Virus record (IMG/VR): IMGVR_UViG_3300049459_000138
Coordinates: 1-40,096 of that record
Strand: one strand, 5' to 3'
Length of the DNA: 40,096 bases
Source of the DNA: a virus
Every line of letters begins with the position of its first letter. Positions within the stretch are counted from its first letter, which is position 1. Of the stretch, positions 13,208-20,046 are shown one piece after another. Made by a program: the position numbers and the translations under genes. The notes beneath the pieces were generated by a model. It ran no database searches, had not been told where the DNA came from, and saw only the letters and a program-made list of their open reading frames with translations.

Positions 13208-13956
13208 TGGCCGGCGACTGGATCAAATTCGAACTCACCACCCTGGATAAACCCGAGGTTTGTCAGATTGCCGACCTGGCCGATATCGACCCTGACGCGG
13301 TCGTCGGCAAGCTGATGCGTGTCTGGGGTTGGTTCGACCAACAAACCGAAAAAGGTAACGCTCCGAGCGTTAGTAAAAAGTTACTGGATCGTCTCGTCGG
13401 TGTTATCGGTTTCTGTGAGCACATGAAGTCGGTCGCTTGGATGATCGAACTCGACGGCGTGATCAGTCTTCCGCATTTCGACCGTCACAACGGGAAGACC
13501 GCTAAAAACAGGCTTCTCACGGCAAAGCGCGTAGCAAACCACAAGGCTAGTAACGGTAAAAGTAACGCTGCGAACGTTAGCGGTGCGTTACCTAAAGAAG
13601 ATGTAGAGAAGAATAAAGAACCTCTCTCTGCGCAGGCGCCTGTTGATCCTCGCATGCCCAACGAAATGACCCTCGACTGGGTGCCAGATGACACGCTGCT
13701 GAAAACCTACGCCTTGCACCGCGGGCTATCGCTGGACCTGTTCACCGAGGAAGTTCGCGTTGCATTCACTGCTCACTACGAACCTCAGCACCAGGTCAAC
13801 ACCCAGGCTGAATGGGTGGGCATGTTGGTCAAATGGGTCAACAACGACAAGGTCCGTTCCGCTGCCTCGAACGTGAAGCAGTTCAAGCCGAAGCAGGCGC
13901 CTGCATCCGACTTCGACGATGACGATACCGAATGGCAGAACGGGGTGAGGCCATGA
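13207..13956 (+). CDS. Phage replication initiator with DnaT-like C-terminal domain
   Basis: The 249-residue protein has an N-terminal winged-helix-like region (MAGDWIKFELTTLDKPEVCQ, LMRVWGWFDQQ, ISLPHFDRHNGKTAKNR), a polar linker (about 115-150), and a C-terminal DnaT-like ssDNA-binding region (TLDWVPDDTLLKTYALHRGL, WVGMLVKWVNND). It occupies the place of lambda gene O, just before a P-like gene, and should open the origin and help load the host helicase. The linker-coding DNA contains repeated dyads that look like an origin. It ends in an ATGA overlap with the P-like gene. Confidence 0.82.
   Translation: MAGDWIKFELTTLDKPEVCQIADLADIDPDAVVGKLMRVWGWFDQQTEKGNAPSVSKKLLDRLVGVIGFCEHMKSVAWMIELDGVISLPHFDRHNGKTAKNRLLTAKRVANHKASNGKSNAANVSGALPKEDVEKNKEPLSAQAPVDPRMPNEMTLDWVPDDTLLKTYALHRGLSLDLFTEEVRVAFTAHYEPQHQVNTQAEWVGMLVKWVNNDKVRSAASNVKQFKPKQAPASDFDDDDTEWQNGVRP
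13355..13625. other. Putative replication origin inside the initiator gene
   Basis: Two near-identical dyads, GTAACGCTCCGAGCGTTAG (13355-13373) and GTAACGCTGCGAACGTTAG (13562-13580), differ at two bases. Further GTAAC/GTTAC units occur at about 13380, 13550 and 13587. An A-rich stretch follows (about 13590-13620). Lambda has the same design: iterons and an AT-rich segment in the middle of gene O, encoding a protein linker. Confidence 0.6.
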
Positions 13957-14636
13957 AGACTGTCTCCGTGATTGCCCAAGACCTTTGGACGAAGGCCCAG
14001 TCAGGTGAGTTCATCGCTGCAAGCGACACTGTCACGGTCGCGAATGAAACCAACAGCACGTTGGTGGTTGCCATCAATGAGTTGTTCAAGGAACTGCGTT
14101 CGATCCGTTCCGCGTGGCGCCAGGCTTGGCCGGACCAAGAAACCTATCGCGCTTCCAAGCGGCAATGGTTCCAAGCGTTCCTCGAGGAGGGTATCTGCAC
14201 TCAAGGTCAGATCAATTTCGGAATGACCCAGGTGCGTAGGCAGCCCGGTGACTTCATCCCAAGCCCGGGCCAGTTCATCGAATGGTGCAAGCCAACCCCC
14301 GAAATGCTGGGCCTGCCGACGATTGCGGCCGCGCACCGGGAGGCATGCCGCAATGCATATCCGGGCATGGCAGGGCAGGGCAAGTGGTCGCACGACGCAG
14401 TCTGGCACACAGCCAAAGAGTGTGGCTTCGAAAGCCTGAACAAGCTCGATACAGCACTCAGCCTCAAGCTGTTCGAGCGGAATTACACCATCACCATTCG
14501 CCGCCTGCTAGCCGGCCTGCCACTCCAGTCGATGCCCAAGGCTCTGCCCGCGCACGCCGACGCGAAGGTGACCCCTGAAGTCGGCAAGGATGCCTTGGCT
14601 CAGATGCGCGCCAAGCTGGGAGGTGTCCGTGGCTGA
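13953..14636 (+). CDS. Lambda P-like replication protein (helicase loader)
   Basis: I choose the ATG at 13953 (227 residues), which overlaps the upstream stop as ATGA; an ATG at 13932 is also in frame. The protein fits the phage replication protein P family: LVVAINELFKELRSIRSAWR, the QWFQAFLEEGI segment, FIPSPGQFIEWCKP, and a C-terminal part rich in helices. Lambda P takes DnaB helicase from the host and delivers it to the origin-bound initiator. Its place directly after the initiator gene supports the same job here. Confidence 0.88.
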   Translation: MKTVSVIAQDLWTKAQSGEFIAASDTVTVANETNSTLVVAINELFKELRSIRSAWRQAWPDQETYRASKRQWFQAFLEEGICTQGQINFGMTQVRRQPGDFIPSPGQFIEWCKPTPEMLGLPTIAAAHREACRNAYPGMAGQGKWSHDAVWHTAKECGFESLNKLDTALSLKLFERNYTITIRRLLAGLPLQSMPKALPAHADAKVTPEVGKDALAQMRAKLGGVRG

Positions 14637-14832
14637 CTCACGCCTCGCACCTACCAACCCTGCCGATTACCGCTTCGCCGTGCACTGCTGTGCGCACAAG
14701 TGGGACCTCACAGACAAGCCGGATCGCGCGGTGGCTTTGTTCGAGCATCAGATTCTCGCATTCAAATTCGGCCAGGCCATGTGGCCACAACATTTCGAGG
14801 TGATCGACGTCATCACCGGGGAGAAAGTATGA
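14629..14832 (+). CDS. Small phage protein (67 aa), GTG start
   Basis: GGAGG lies five bases before a GTG at 14629, which decides the start. The product begins MADSRLAPTNPADYRFAV and ends VIDVITGEKV, with two cysteines and a histidine (HCCAHKW) near residue 20. The function is unknown. It overlaps the end of the P-like gene by eight bases and is coupled by ATGA to the next small membrane protein. Confidence 0.7.
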   Translation: MADSRLAPTNPADYRFAVHCCAHKWDLTDKPDRAVALFEHQILAFKFGQAMWPQHFEVIDVITGEKV

Positions 14833-14960
14833 CTGCCTACCTGAGCGAATACCTGATTCACGTGTACCTCGGATTCATGCTGATTGCCGCCGGTGGTCTT
14901 TTGTGGGCGATACGCCGCCTTGAGAGCCGCGCCCGGATCTCCCGAGGGAATCGCGAATGA
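14829..14960 (+). CDS. Small single-span membrane protein (43 aa)
   Basis: The product runs MTAYLSEYLIHVYLGFML, then IAAGGLLWAIRRLESRARIS. That is one transmembrane helix (about residues 8-30) followed by a basic tail, with the N-terminus predicted outside. Both ends are stop-start overlaps (ATGA) with neighbouring genes. The function is unknown. Confidence 0.65.
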   Translation: MTAYLSEYLIHVYLGFMLIAAGGLLWAIRRLESRARISRGNRE

Positions 14961-15388
14961 AGCCGGCCGCCATGAAGCTGTTCAAGCAGAAGCCCGTGCG
15001 GGCCAAATCAATCGACCGCGAAGGCCTTGAGCAGGCAGCGTTGATCGCCGAGCTTCGCGTCCGCATGCCGGAAGTCGCCGACCTGATCTATCACGTCCCC
15101 AACGGCGGCCATCGACTCAAGTCAGTGGCGGTAAAACTGAAGCAACAGGGCGTGGTCGCCGGCATTCCTGACCTGGTGCTGACCATGGCGCGTGGTGGAT
15201 TTTTCGGACTGTACATCGAGTTCAAGGCAACACCACCGAACGATGCCGCGATCTCGGCAAGCCAGCATGAGCGTATCCGCAAACTCAATGACCAGGGCTA
15301 TCTCGCCATGGTTTGCCGCGGGCACTTCGATGCGATGGAGCAGATCCGCGCCTACTTGCGCTTGGCACCGACTTCGGTGGTCGCATGA
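14957..15388 (+). CDS. VRR-NUC domain nuclease
   Basis: The 143-residue protein is a minimal VRR-NUC (PD-(D/E)xK type) nuclease. HVPNGGHR (46-53) and the GIPDLVL segment with D72 are followed by LYIEFKA with E88 and K90. Later comes SQHERIRKLNDQGY, the usual QxxxxxxLxxxGY helix. Family members process branched or structured DNA; in phages they sit in replication operons and may resolve junctions. It starts in an ATGA overlap with the membrane protein and ends in one with the second recombinase. Confidence 0.9.
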   Translation: MKPAAMKLFKQKPVRAKSIDREGLEQAALIAELRVRMPEVADLIYHVPNGGHRLKSVAVKLKQQGVVAGIPDLVLTMARGGFFGLYIEFKATPPNDAAISASQHERIRKLNDQGYLAMVCRGHFDAMEQIRAYLRLAPTSVVA

Positions 15389-16665
15389 GCAGTGCTGCCG
15401 TGAAGATCACCGACGCCGAGATCAAGCGCCAGGCCGCCGGCGATGTCCGCGATCTGCGAGACACCGAGAATCGCGGGCTGTACCTGCGCTTCAATAAAGA
15501 CCGTGCCCGTCCGTCCTGGTATCTGGTAATCAAGCGAGCGTGGAACCTCATCGGTAATTACCCCGACCTCAACGCCAAGCAGGTCGTGGCGGCGCTCCCA
15601 GCCACCCGGCTACGTGTTGCGGCTGGAGAGGGGTCTACTCTTTCGAAGTGGGTCACCACCGGCGAGCTTTTGGGCTGGTACGGCGAGCGCATGGCCCGCG
15701 ACCGCAACCTGTCCAGCAAGCGCAAGAAGACCGGTGCCTCGGCCATCAAGTGCCACCTGATTCCGCGCCTTGGTCGCCTGCCGCTGACCCAGATCGACAA
15801 AGCAACTCTCGACAGCCAACTCATGTGGCCGTTGCAAGAAAGCATCTCCATCGACTACGTGCGGCTGGTGTTCCAGTTGCTGGCCCTGGCCTTTCGTCAG
15901 GCGTTCAAGCTGGGTCTGATTTCGTCCAACCCGATGGCCGCCATCAAGTTCAGCGACTTCTCCAAGGCCAAGGTCGGGATCAAGCCGTCCAGGCTGCGGG
16001 TTGTTCAGTTGCAGGACCTGCTCAAGCAATTGCTCAACGTGATCCTGCTCAATCCGTCCGAAGGCATGCTCGCCCTGATGATGCTGTGCCACGGCACGCG
16101 CATCGGCGAAACCCGGCAGGCGCGCTGGTCGCACATCAGCCTAGCCGAGCGTGAGTGGTTCATCCCGGGTGAGCACACCAAGACCGGTGTCGAGCATCAC
16201 CTGCCGTTGACCGACCAGGTGCGCAAGCTGTTGATCCGGTACCGCGAGATCCAGCAGGCCAAAGGGTACGACGGCCAGTTCCTCTTTCCATCCCGCAATG
16301 GCAAGGCACTCAGCGAAGGCCAGGCCAGCGCCGTATTCGCCAAGTTGGGGCAGGGCGAGTGGACCAGCCACGACCTACGCAAAGTGGCTCGAACTGGTTG
16401 GGCAGACATCGGCATCGACCACCTGATCGGCGAGCTGCTGATCAACCACGCGATGGGCCACAACGTGAAGGTGTACATCCAGTCGGACGTGATGAGCCGC
16501 AAGCGTGACGCCCTCGAGAGGTGGCACGCCCATCTAGACGAGCGTGGGTTTGACCTAATTCACGGGTTGACCGGCGTTAGATTCGGAGATTCCGGTAATG
16601 CGCTGGAAGCCACGGAACATAAGGCCTGCGAGGCCATTGAAGAATCAACCATAGGCGAGGTTTAA
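15385..16665 (+). CDS. Second tyrosine recombinase, in the replication operon
   Basis: The start at 15385 (426 residues) overlaps the VRR-NUC stop as ATGA. The catalytic domain is complete: R239 in HGTRIGE, K266 in HTKTG, H329 and R332 in SHDLRK, H355 in INHAMGH and the nucleophile Y364 in VKVYIQS. The N-terminal 90 residues resemble the P4-type integrase arm domain (LRDTENRGLYLRFNK, SWYLVIKRAW). It is not closely related to the lambda-type Int at the left end and is not next to an attachment site. Possible jobs are genome dimer resolution, a regulatory inversion, or an alternative integration system. Confidence 0.9.
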   Translation: MSSAAVKITDAEIKRQAAGDVRDLRDTENRGLYLRFNKDRARPSWYLVIKRAWNLIGNYPDLNAKQVVAALPATRLRVAAGEGSTLSKWVTTGELLGWYGERMARDRNLSSKRKKTGASAIKCHLIPRLGRLPLTQIDKATLDSQLMWPLQESISIDYVRLVFQLLALAFRQAFKLGLISSNPMAAIKFSDFSKAKVGIKPSRLRVVQLQDLLKQLLNVILLNPSEGMLALMMLCHGTRIGETRQARWSHISLAEREWFIPGEHTKTGVEHHLPLTDQVRKLLIRYREIQQAKGYDGQFLFPSRNGKALSEGQASAVFAKLGQGEWTSHDLRKVARTGWADIGIDHLIGELLINHAMGHNVKVYIQSDVMSRKRDALERWHAHLDERGFDLIHGLTGVRFGDSGNALEATEHKACEAIEESTIGEV

Positions 16666-16667
16666 AA

Positions 16668-16862
16668 ATGATGAATCAGGACCTTTTTAAGCCGAGCATC
16701 AGCCTCTGGCAGCACTACGTCACCATCCTCAGTGTCGGCGGCATGGGCGTGGCGATCTCTTTCAATTCGGGATGGGTCGCAACTATCGTCGTGGCTACGT
16801 TCTTTGTCGCTGCCGTTGTTGAGGGCTTCGCCGATGCTCGCCAGGGTCGTGAACGCCAATGA
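16668..16862 (+). CDS. Small membrane protein (64 aa)
   Basis: Two hydrophobic segments are visible (about residues 17-31, YVTILSVGGMGVAISF, and 36-53, WVATIVVATFFVAAVVEGF), with a charged C-terminal tail ARQGRERQ. GAGG seven bases upstream supports the start. The stop overlaps the next ATG (ATGA). The function is unknown. It is not in the usual holin position. Confidence 0.7.
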   Translation: MMNQDLFKPSISLWQHYVTILSVGGMGVAISFNSGWVATIVVATFFVAAVVEGFADARQGRERQ

Positions 16863-17173
16863 AGAAGCTCCACGGATCACTCCAGAAGCGCGAGCTGAAG
16901 TTCATCGTCGAATGCAGCATCTGTCTCGGGAAGGGCGAACGGCTCGGGCTTTTCCACTATCTCGAGTGCGAGCACTGCCTGGGATCGGGCTGGGTCTGCG
17001 GCCACACGCTCCAGACTCTGCCGTTGAGTGACGTTGTGCCGGTACTCAATGCGCGCTTGAAAGACGCGCTCACCGAGATCGCCAAGGCCCGCCATGTCAT
17101 CGGCGGTGCCCAGCAGCAATACGAACAGAACAACCGTCGCGGTGCCGGCGGATCGAACTTCACTGGGGATTGA
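16859..17173 (+). CDS. DnaJ-type zinc-finger phage protein
   Basis: Two CxxCxGxG motifs are present, CSICLGKG and CEHCLGSG, about 20 residues apart, with a further C and H in WVCGHTL. This is the zinc-binding pattern of the DnaJ central domain, here in a 104-residue protein without a J domain. The C-terminal half is helical and polar. Small proteins of this kind precede the antiterminator gene in many Pseudomonas and enterobacterial phages; their role is unknown. Confidence 0.75.
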   Translation: MKKLHGSLQKRELKFIVECSICLGKGERLGLFHYLECEHCLGSGWVCGHTLQTLPLSDVVPVLNARLKDALTEIAKARHVIGGAQQQYEQNNRRGAGGSNFTGD

Positions 17174-17182
17174 GGGAACGCC

Positions 17183-17746
17183 ATGGGCATCTACAAAGAC
17201 GTAATGGGCACACTGGTCCGGGTACTGGCCGCCGACAACATCGACAACAGCACCAAGCAAAGCTGGCAGAAGCTGATCGATGCCGACCTTCGCCAGGGCG
17301 GTACCGGCAGTTCATTGTCAGTGCGCGACAAGTTTGATTACGACTGCTGCCTCTACGCGCTCCTGCACCGTCAGCTTGAGCCAGCCCAGTGGGATGTGCT
17401 GGTCGCCAAGTACTCGACACACAAGGCCAACAAGGTCGCCGCCATCGGGCGCCTGGTGGGCCGCGTGGTTTCCCCAGCCCCACAACTGTTCATCTATAAG
17501 GCGCTCACTGCGTGGGCCATTCCAAAGCTGAAGGGCGTCGAGACTGGTAAGCGATCCACCGACATGATCGTGCTACCGGCGGAGTTCTACGACATGAACA
17601 CCTGGGACACGGAAGGCAAGCCAGAGCGCACTCGGCGTGATTGGAGGGCAGGCATCCATAAGCGCCTGGAGGCGCTGGAGGAAGCTGCGGTAGTGCATGC
17701 GACTGAGATCTTCGATCGTGAAGAAATCTTCCTTGATGCCGCTTGA
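17183..17746 (+). CDS. Putative late-gene antiterminator (Q position)
   Basis: The 187-residue protein has a helical N-terminus (GTLVRVLAADNIDNSTKQSW), then KFDYDCCLYALLHRQLEPAQ, WDVLVAKYSTH and AAIGRLVGRV, a layout reminiscent of the helical core of phage Q-type antiterminators. I cannot confirm the family from sequence memory. The context is strong: it is the last gene of the early right operon, and directly after its stop lies a promoter with two terminators, exactly the lambda Q/pR'/tR' design. If correct, it lets RNA polymerase read through the terminators of the late operon. Confidence 0.55.
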   Translation: MGIYKDVMGTLVRVLAADNIDNSTKQSWQKLIDADLRQGGTGSSLSVRDKFDYDCCLYALLHRQLEPAQWDVLVAKYSTHKANKVAAIGRLVGRVVSPAPQLFIYKALTAWAIPKLKGVETGKRSTDMIVLPAEFYDMNTWDTEGKPERTRRDWRAGIHKRLEALEEAAVVHATEIFDREEIFLDAA

Positions 17747-17771
17747 CTGGTTCGCCGACTCGCCGTAAATT
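17743..17771 (+). promoter_or_regulatory. Putative late promoter (pR'-like)
   Basis: TTGACT (17743-17748) and TAAATT (17766-17771) are spaced by exactly 17 bases. The -35 overlaps the stop codon of the Q-position gene. Initiation near 17779 would give a leader of about 65 bases ending at the first of two terminators, matching the lambda late promoter arrangement. Confidence 0.7.
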
Positions 17772-17813
17772 AACCCCATCATGTCGATCTTGCGCGTTAT
17801 GAGAGACGACACA

Positions 17814-17842
17814 AAAAAGCCCAGCCACCCGCTGGGCTTTTT
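17814..17842. terminator. First late-leader terminator (tR'-like)
   Basis: AAAAAGCCCAGC and GCTGGGCTTTTT form a perfect 12-pair stem with a five-base loop. It is A/T-tracted on both sides and works in either direction. It lies about 40-65 bases downstream of the predicted late transcription start. Confidence 0.9.
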
Positions 17843-17854
17843 GCTATCTATCCC

Positions 17855-17882
17855 AAAGCCCCGCCATCGTGCGGGGCTTTTT
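17855..17882. terminator. Second late-leader terminator
   Basis: AAAGCCCCGC and GCGGGGCTTT form a ten-pair stem with a six-base loop, followed by more Ts. It is only twelve bases after the first terminator. Two terminators in tandem give a tight block to late transcription until antitermination. Confidence 0.88.
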
Positions 17883-17968
17883 CGTATCTGGCACCTGTGC
17901 ATCCCTTAATCGCTTCGGCAGGGCGCTGCATGGTGGCCGGACCTAACCGCCCTTGTGGGCATCGAGAT

Positions 17969-18274
17969 ATGCCCATGCTGGATAAAAACCCGGACCTTCT
18001 TGCCTGGCTGCAAGCTGTATCGCCGTCCCTGTACGCCTTCGGCCTGTCCATCACCGTCGCTGCATTGCGGGTGATCTACGGCGGCGGGGGAATGCGGCAA
18101 GCAATCCTTGAGGGCTCACTGTGCGGACTGGCCACCCTGACGATGGTCCCGCTGCTTGAGTGGTTGGGCCTGCCGTCGGGTATGGCGACCTTCGCGGGCG
18201 GCCTCGTTGGCTTCCTTGGCGTAGACAAGTTCCGGCAATTGGCCGATCGAATCGTTACAGAGCGAGTGGGGTGA
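17969..18274 (+). CDS. Lambda-family holin with dual start
   Basis: The protein begins MPMLDKNPDLLAWLQAVSP. Two in-frame ATGs lie at 17969 and 17975, giving 101 or 99 residues; a GAG eight bases before the second favours it. The family is the lambda-type holin: SLYAFGLSITVAALRVIYGG, AILEGSLCGLATLTMVPL, LEWLGLPSGMATFAGGLVGF and LGVDKFRQLADR, with three membrane spans. It forms the hole that admits the endolysin to the cell wall. The start pair MPM parallels lambda S107/S105 (MKM), where the longer form is an antiholin. Confidence 0.9.
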   Translation: MPMLDKNPDLLAWLQAVSPSLYAFGLSITVAALRVIYGGGGMRQAILEGSLCGLATLTMVPLLEWLGLPSGMATFAGGLVGFLGVDKFRQLADRIVTERVG

Positions 18275-18277
18275 CCG

Positions 18278-18472
18278 ATGCAACTGATCGACAACTGGAA
18301 ACAAGCGCTGAGCATGACCAGCGTTCAGGCTGGCGGTGCAATCGCTGCCCTTGGCGTGGCTGAGCAGCTGATGCCATCGCTTCAGGCAGTGTTGCCACCG
18401 ATTGCCTATGGCGTGCTGGGCCTCCTGGTGATGATTGCCCGGGTAGTCCTCCAGCCGAAGCTGAGTAAGTGA
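18278..18472 (+). CDS. Second holin-like membrane protein (DUF7940-like)
   Basis: The 64-residue protein starts MQLIDNWKQALSMTSVQAGG, the typical opening of a small Pseudomonas phage holin-like family (DNWKQAxxxxSVQ). Two membrane spans follow (about 17-35 and 40-58), with a basic end VVLQPKLSK. It may be a second holin or an antiholin modulating the lambda-type holin, whose stop lies three bases upstream. Confidence 0.75.
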   Translation: MQLIDNWKQALSMTSVQAGGAIAALGVAEQLMPSLQAVLPPIAYGVLGLLVMIARVVLQPKLSK

Positions 18473-18535
18473 CCAAGAAGAACTGGTCAGTTACCACCCC
18501 AGGCTACAAGCCTTTCCCCATGATTCTCCTTGAAT

Positions 18536-18557
18536 GCGCCCTCGATCATGAGGGCGC
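18536..18557 (+). terminator. Hairpin after the holin genes
   Basis: GCGCCCTC and GAGGGCGC form an eight-pair stem with a six-base loop, followed by TTTAGC. The T-run is short, so termination is probably partial. It separates the holin pair from the packaging-region genes. Confidence 0.6.
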
Positions 18558-18609
18558 TTTAGCATTCGCCCGGTCAATCTGGCCGCACTGCACAGTTGAG
18601 TAACGAGCT

Positions 18610-18783
18610 ATGAGTGACCGTTCTGACTACTACGAGTTAAAAGGGATCGTGAGTGAAATGACGCCCGAGCAGCAAGCCGATGTCGAGAAAGCCAAGGACC
18701 AGGCTCTGGCAATCGCTAGCCAGTCAGATGTTGCGGTCATTGGTATCACGCTTGCGCTCATGCAGCTTGCAGTCAAGGCCTGA
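18610..18783 (+). CDS. Small phage protein (57 aa)
   Basis: The product starts MSDRSDYYELKGIVSEMTPE and ends with a hydrophobic helix VAVIGITLALMQLAVKA. The first part is a charged helix. The function is unknown. It starts after a 137-base gap and ends four bases before the GTG of the next small gene, as expected for a compact late operon. Confidence 0.6.
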   Translation: MSDRSDYYELKGIVSEMTPEQQADVEKAKDQALAIASQSDVAVIGITLALMQLAVKA

Positions 18784-18786
18784 GTC

Positions 18787-18975
18787 GTGGCCTGCAGCGG
18801 GTGCACCGCCCGGCGTGAGTGGCTCAAGAAGTGGAGTGGCATTGCGTATGAGCGAGCAGCTGAGTTACTTGGAAAGCCTGCTGACCCAGGTCCTGACCGA
18901 GCAGAAGCAGCAGACAGCGATCCTCAACAGGATGGCCGAGCAGCAACTACTCCTGATTCAGGCGCTGGCCGATGA
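18787..18975 (+). CDS. Small CxxC phage protein (62 aa), GTG start
   Basis: The product begins MACSGCTARREWLKKWSGIA followed by YERAAELL. The opening (A/S)CSGCxARREWLKKW is familiar from short proteins in this position of Pseudomonas phages. The C-terminal 30 residues are polar and rich in Ala, Asp and Pro, and are encoded by DNA that also encodes the next gene in another frame. An AAGG precedes the GTG. The function is unknown. Confidence 0.6.
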   Translation: MACSGCTARREWLKKWSGIAYERAAELLGKPADPGPDRAEAADSDPQQDGRAATTPDSGAGR

Positions 18976-19036
18976 GGATGGGGAAGACCCTGATGCTATG
19001 CCGTTGACCTACATGGATGGCACGCCATGCCGCTGA
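18848..19036 (+). CDS. Small coiled-coil phage protein (62 aa)
   Basis: The product starts MSEQLSYLESLLTQVLTEQK and continues as a leucine/glutamine-rich coiled coil to about residue 40, then an acidic tail ending YMDGTPCR. It overlaps the preceding small gene by 128 bases in a different frame and the HNH gene by ten bases. The heptad pattern, the conserved-looking MDGTPCR end and the position directly before HNH suggest it is translated, although its ribosome site is weak. Confidence 0.6.
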   Translation: MSEQLSYLESLLTQVLTEQKQQTAILNRMAEQQLLLIQALADEDGEDPDAMPLTYMDGTPCR

Positions 19037-19401
19037 GGCCGCAGAAGCCATGCAACGCCCAGGGCTGCAACGTGCTGACCCGCAACCCTCGCTACTGTGA
19101 TGATCATGCTCACCTACTGAAGAGCGCGGCCAGGGCCAAGCCTCGGGAGAGCAGCACCAAGCGCCACTACAACTACAAGTGGCAGCAAGCTCGGGCTGGC
19201 TTCCTTGCCAAGCATCCGCTCTGTCTTCATTGCTCAGCTCGCGGACTGGTAGTCGTGGCCACCGATGTCGACCACATCATCCCTCACAAGAACGACATGG
19301 CCCTGTTTTGGGACAAGACCAACTGGCAGAGCCTGTGCGGTCCGTGCCATTCGGCCAAAACGGCCGCCGAAGACGGCGGATTCGGCAATGCGAGGCGCTG
19401 A
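19027..19401 (+). CDS. HNH endonuclease of the packaging module
   Basis: The 124-residue protein has an N-terminal zinc knuckle (C9, C14, C24, H27) and a C-terminal HNH domain with zinc pair C66/C69, the DH pair in VDHIIPH (H83), N99 and C104-x-x-C107-H108. HNH proteins just upstream of the small terminase, as in HK97, stimulate the large terminase to make the specific cos cut. Its placement here fits that role. Confidence 0.92.
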   Translation: MPLRPQKPCNAQGCNVLTRNPRYCDDHAHLLKSAARAKPRESSTKRHYNYKWQQARAGFLAKHPLCLHCSARGLVVVATDVDHIIPHKNDMALFWDKTNWQSLCGPCHSAKTAAEDGGFGNARR

Positions 19402-19462
19402 AAGCAGAAAAACCCCGGAAAAAGCAGAAAAAACGGACCAAATGAGACGGATTCGCGTCTAT

Positions 19463-19511
19463 GGGAGGGGGAGGGTCGAAAGTCTGGGCCTTTTTGCTTC
19501 TAGACCGCGCC
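19463..19511 (+). other. Probable cos site
   Basis: The gap between HNH and the small terminase holds GGGAGGGGGAGGGTCGAAAG followed by CTGGGCC and TCTAGACCGCGC. A G-rich tract, a short spacer and a CTAGACCGCG-type block in this place recur in HNH-terminase phages as I remember them and probably mark the cohesive-end cutting site. The exact nicks cannot be read from one sequence. Confidence 0.5.
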
Positions 19512-19560
19512 CTCAATCGTTTTCTTACGCCCGCGAAATTAAAAATTCAGGAGTTGCGCG

Positions 19561-20046
19561 ATGGGAGGCACCTCCACGGTCGCCGGCCGTGGTCGCAAAC
19601 CCAAGCCGACGGCTCAGAAGAGACTTGCTGGGAACCCCGGAAAGCGGGCGCTAAACAATGATGAGCCTCAGTTCACCACCGTCACAAATATTGATCCACC
19701 GGAGTGGTTGAGCGAGCGCGCCGCCACCATGTGGAAGATGCTTATCCCTGAATTACTCCGGGAAAAAGTTGTTGCGCTGACTGATCTGCACAACGTTGAA
19801 GCGTTCTGCACCGCCTATGACAAGTGGCGGATGTCCGAAGAAGCGGTCCAGAAGTTCGGCATCGTTGTCGAGTCGTCCCAGGGCAGCCCGATGAAGAACC
19901 CCGCCCTCACCGCAGCGAATGAGTCCATGCGCCAGTTGGTCACCTTCGGTTCACTGCTGGGCCTCGATCCGGCCAGCCGGACGCGGATCATCGGCGGCAA
20001 CAAACAATCGTCCACCAACGAATTCGCCAAACTACTGAGTTCCTGA
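19561..20046 (+). CDS. terS: Small terminase subunit, P27 family
   Basis: The 161-residue protein begins with the typical basic [20 protein letters not shown] segment of P27-type small terminases. It continues with [20 protein letters not shown], a helical core, and the C-terminal [10 protein letters not shown] and ANESMRQL motifs. It recognises phage DNA at cos and docks the large subunit. AGGAG seven bases before the ATG supports the start. The stop shares one base with the ATG of the large subunit. Confidence 0.93.
   Translation: MGGTSTVAGRGRKPKPTAQKRLAGNPGKRALNNDEPQFTTVTNIDPPEWLSERAATMWKMLIPELLREKVVALTDLHNVEAFCTAYDKWRMSEEAVQKFGIVVESSQGSPMKNPALTAANESMRQLVTFGSLLGLDPASRTRIIGGNKQSSTNEFAKLLSS

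Noticed and set aside
15610-16134. Antisense frame opposite the second recombinase
   Set aside because: It lies entirely inside a well-supported gene and shows no domain or start signal.
18610-19036. Rz/Rz1-type spanin pair as explanation for the overlapping small genes
   Set aside because: Neither frame has a lipobox or N-terminal membrane anchor, so the overlap is not a spanin pair.
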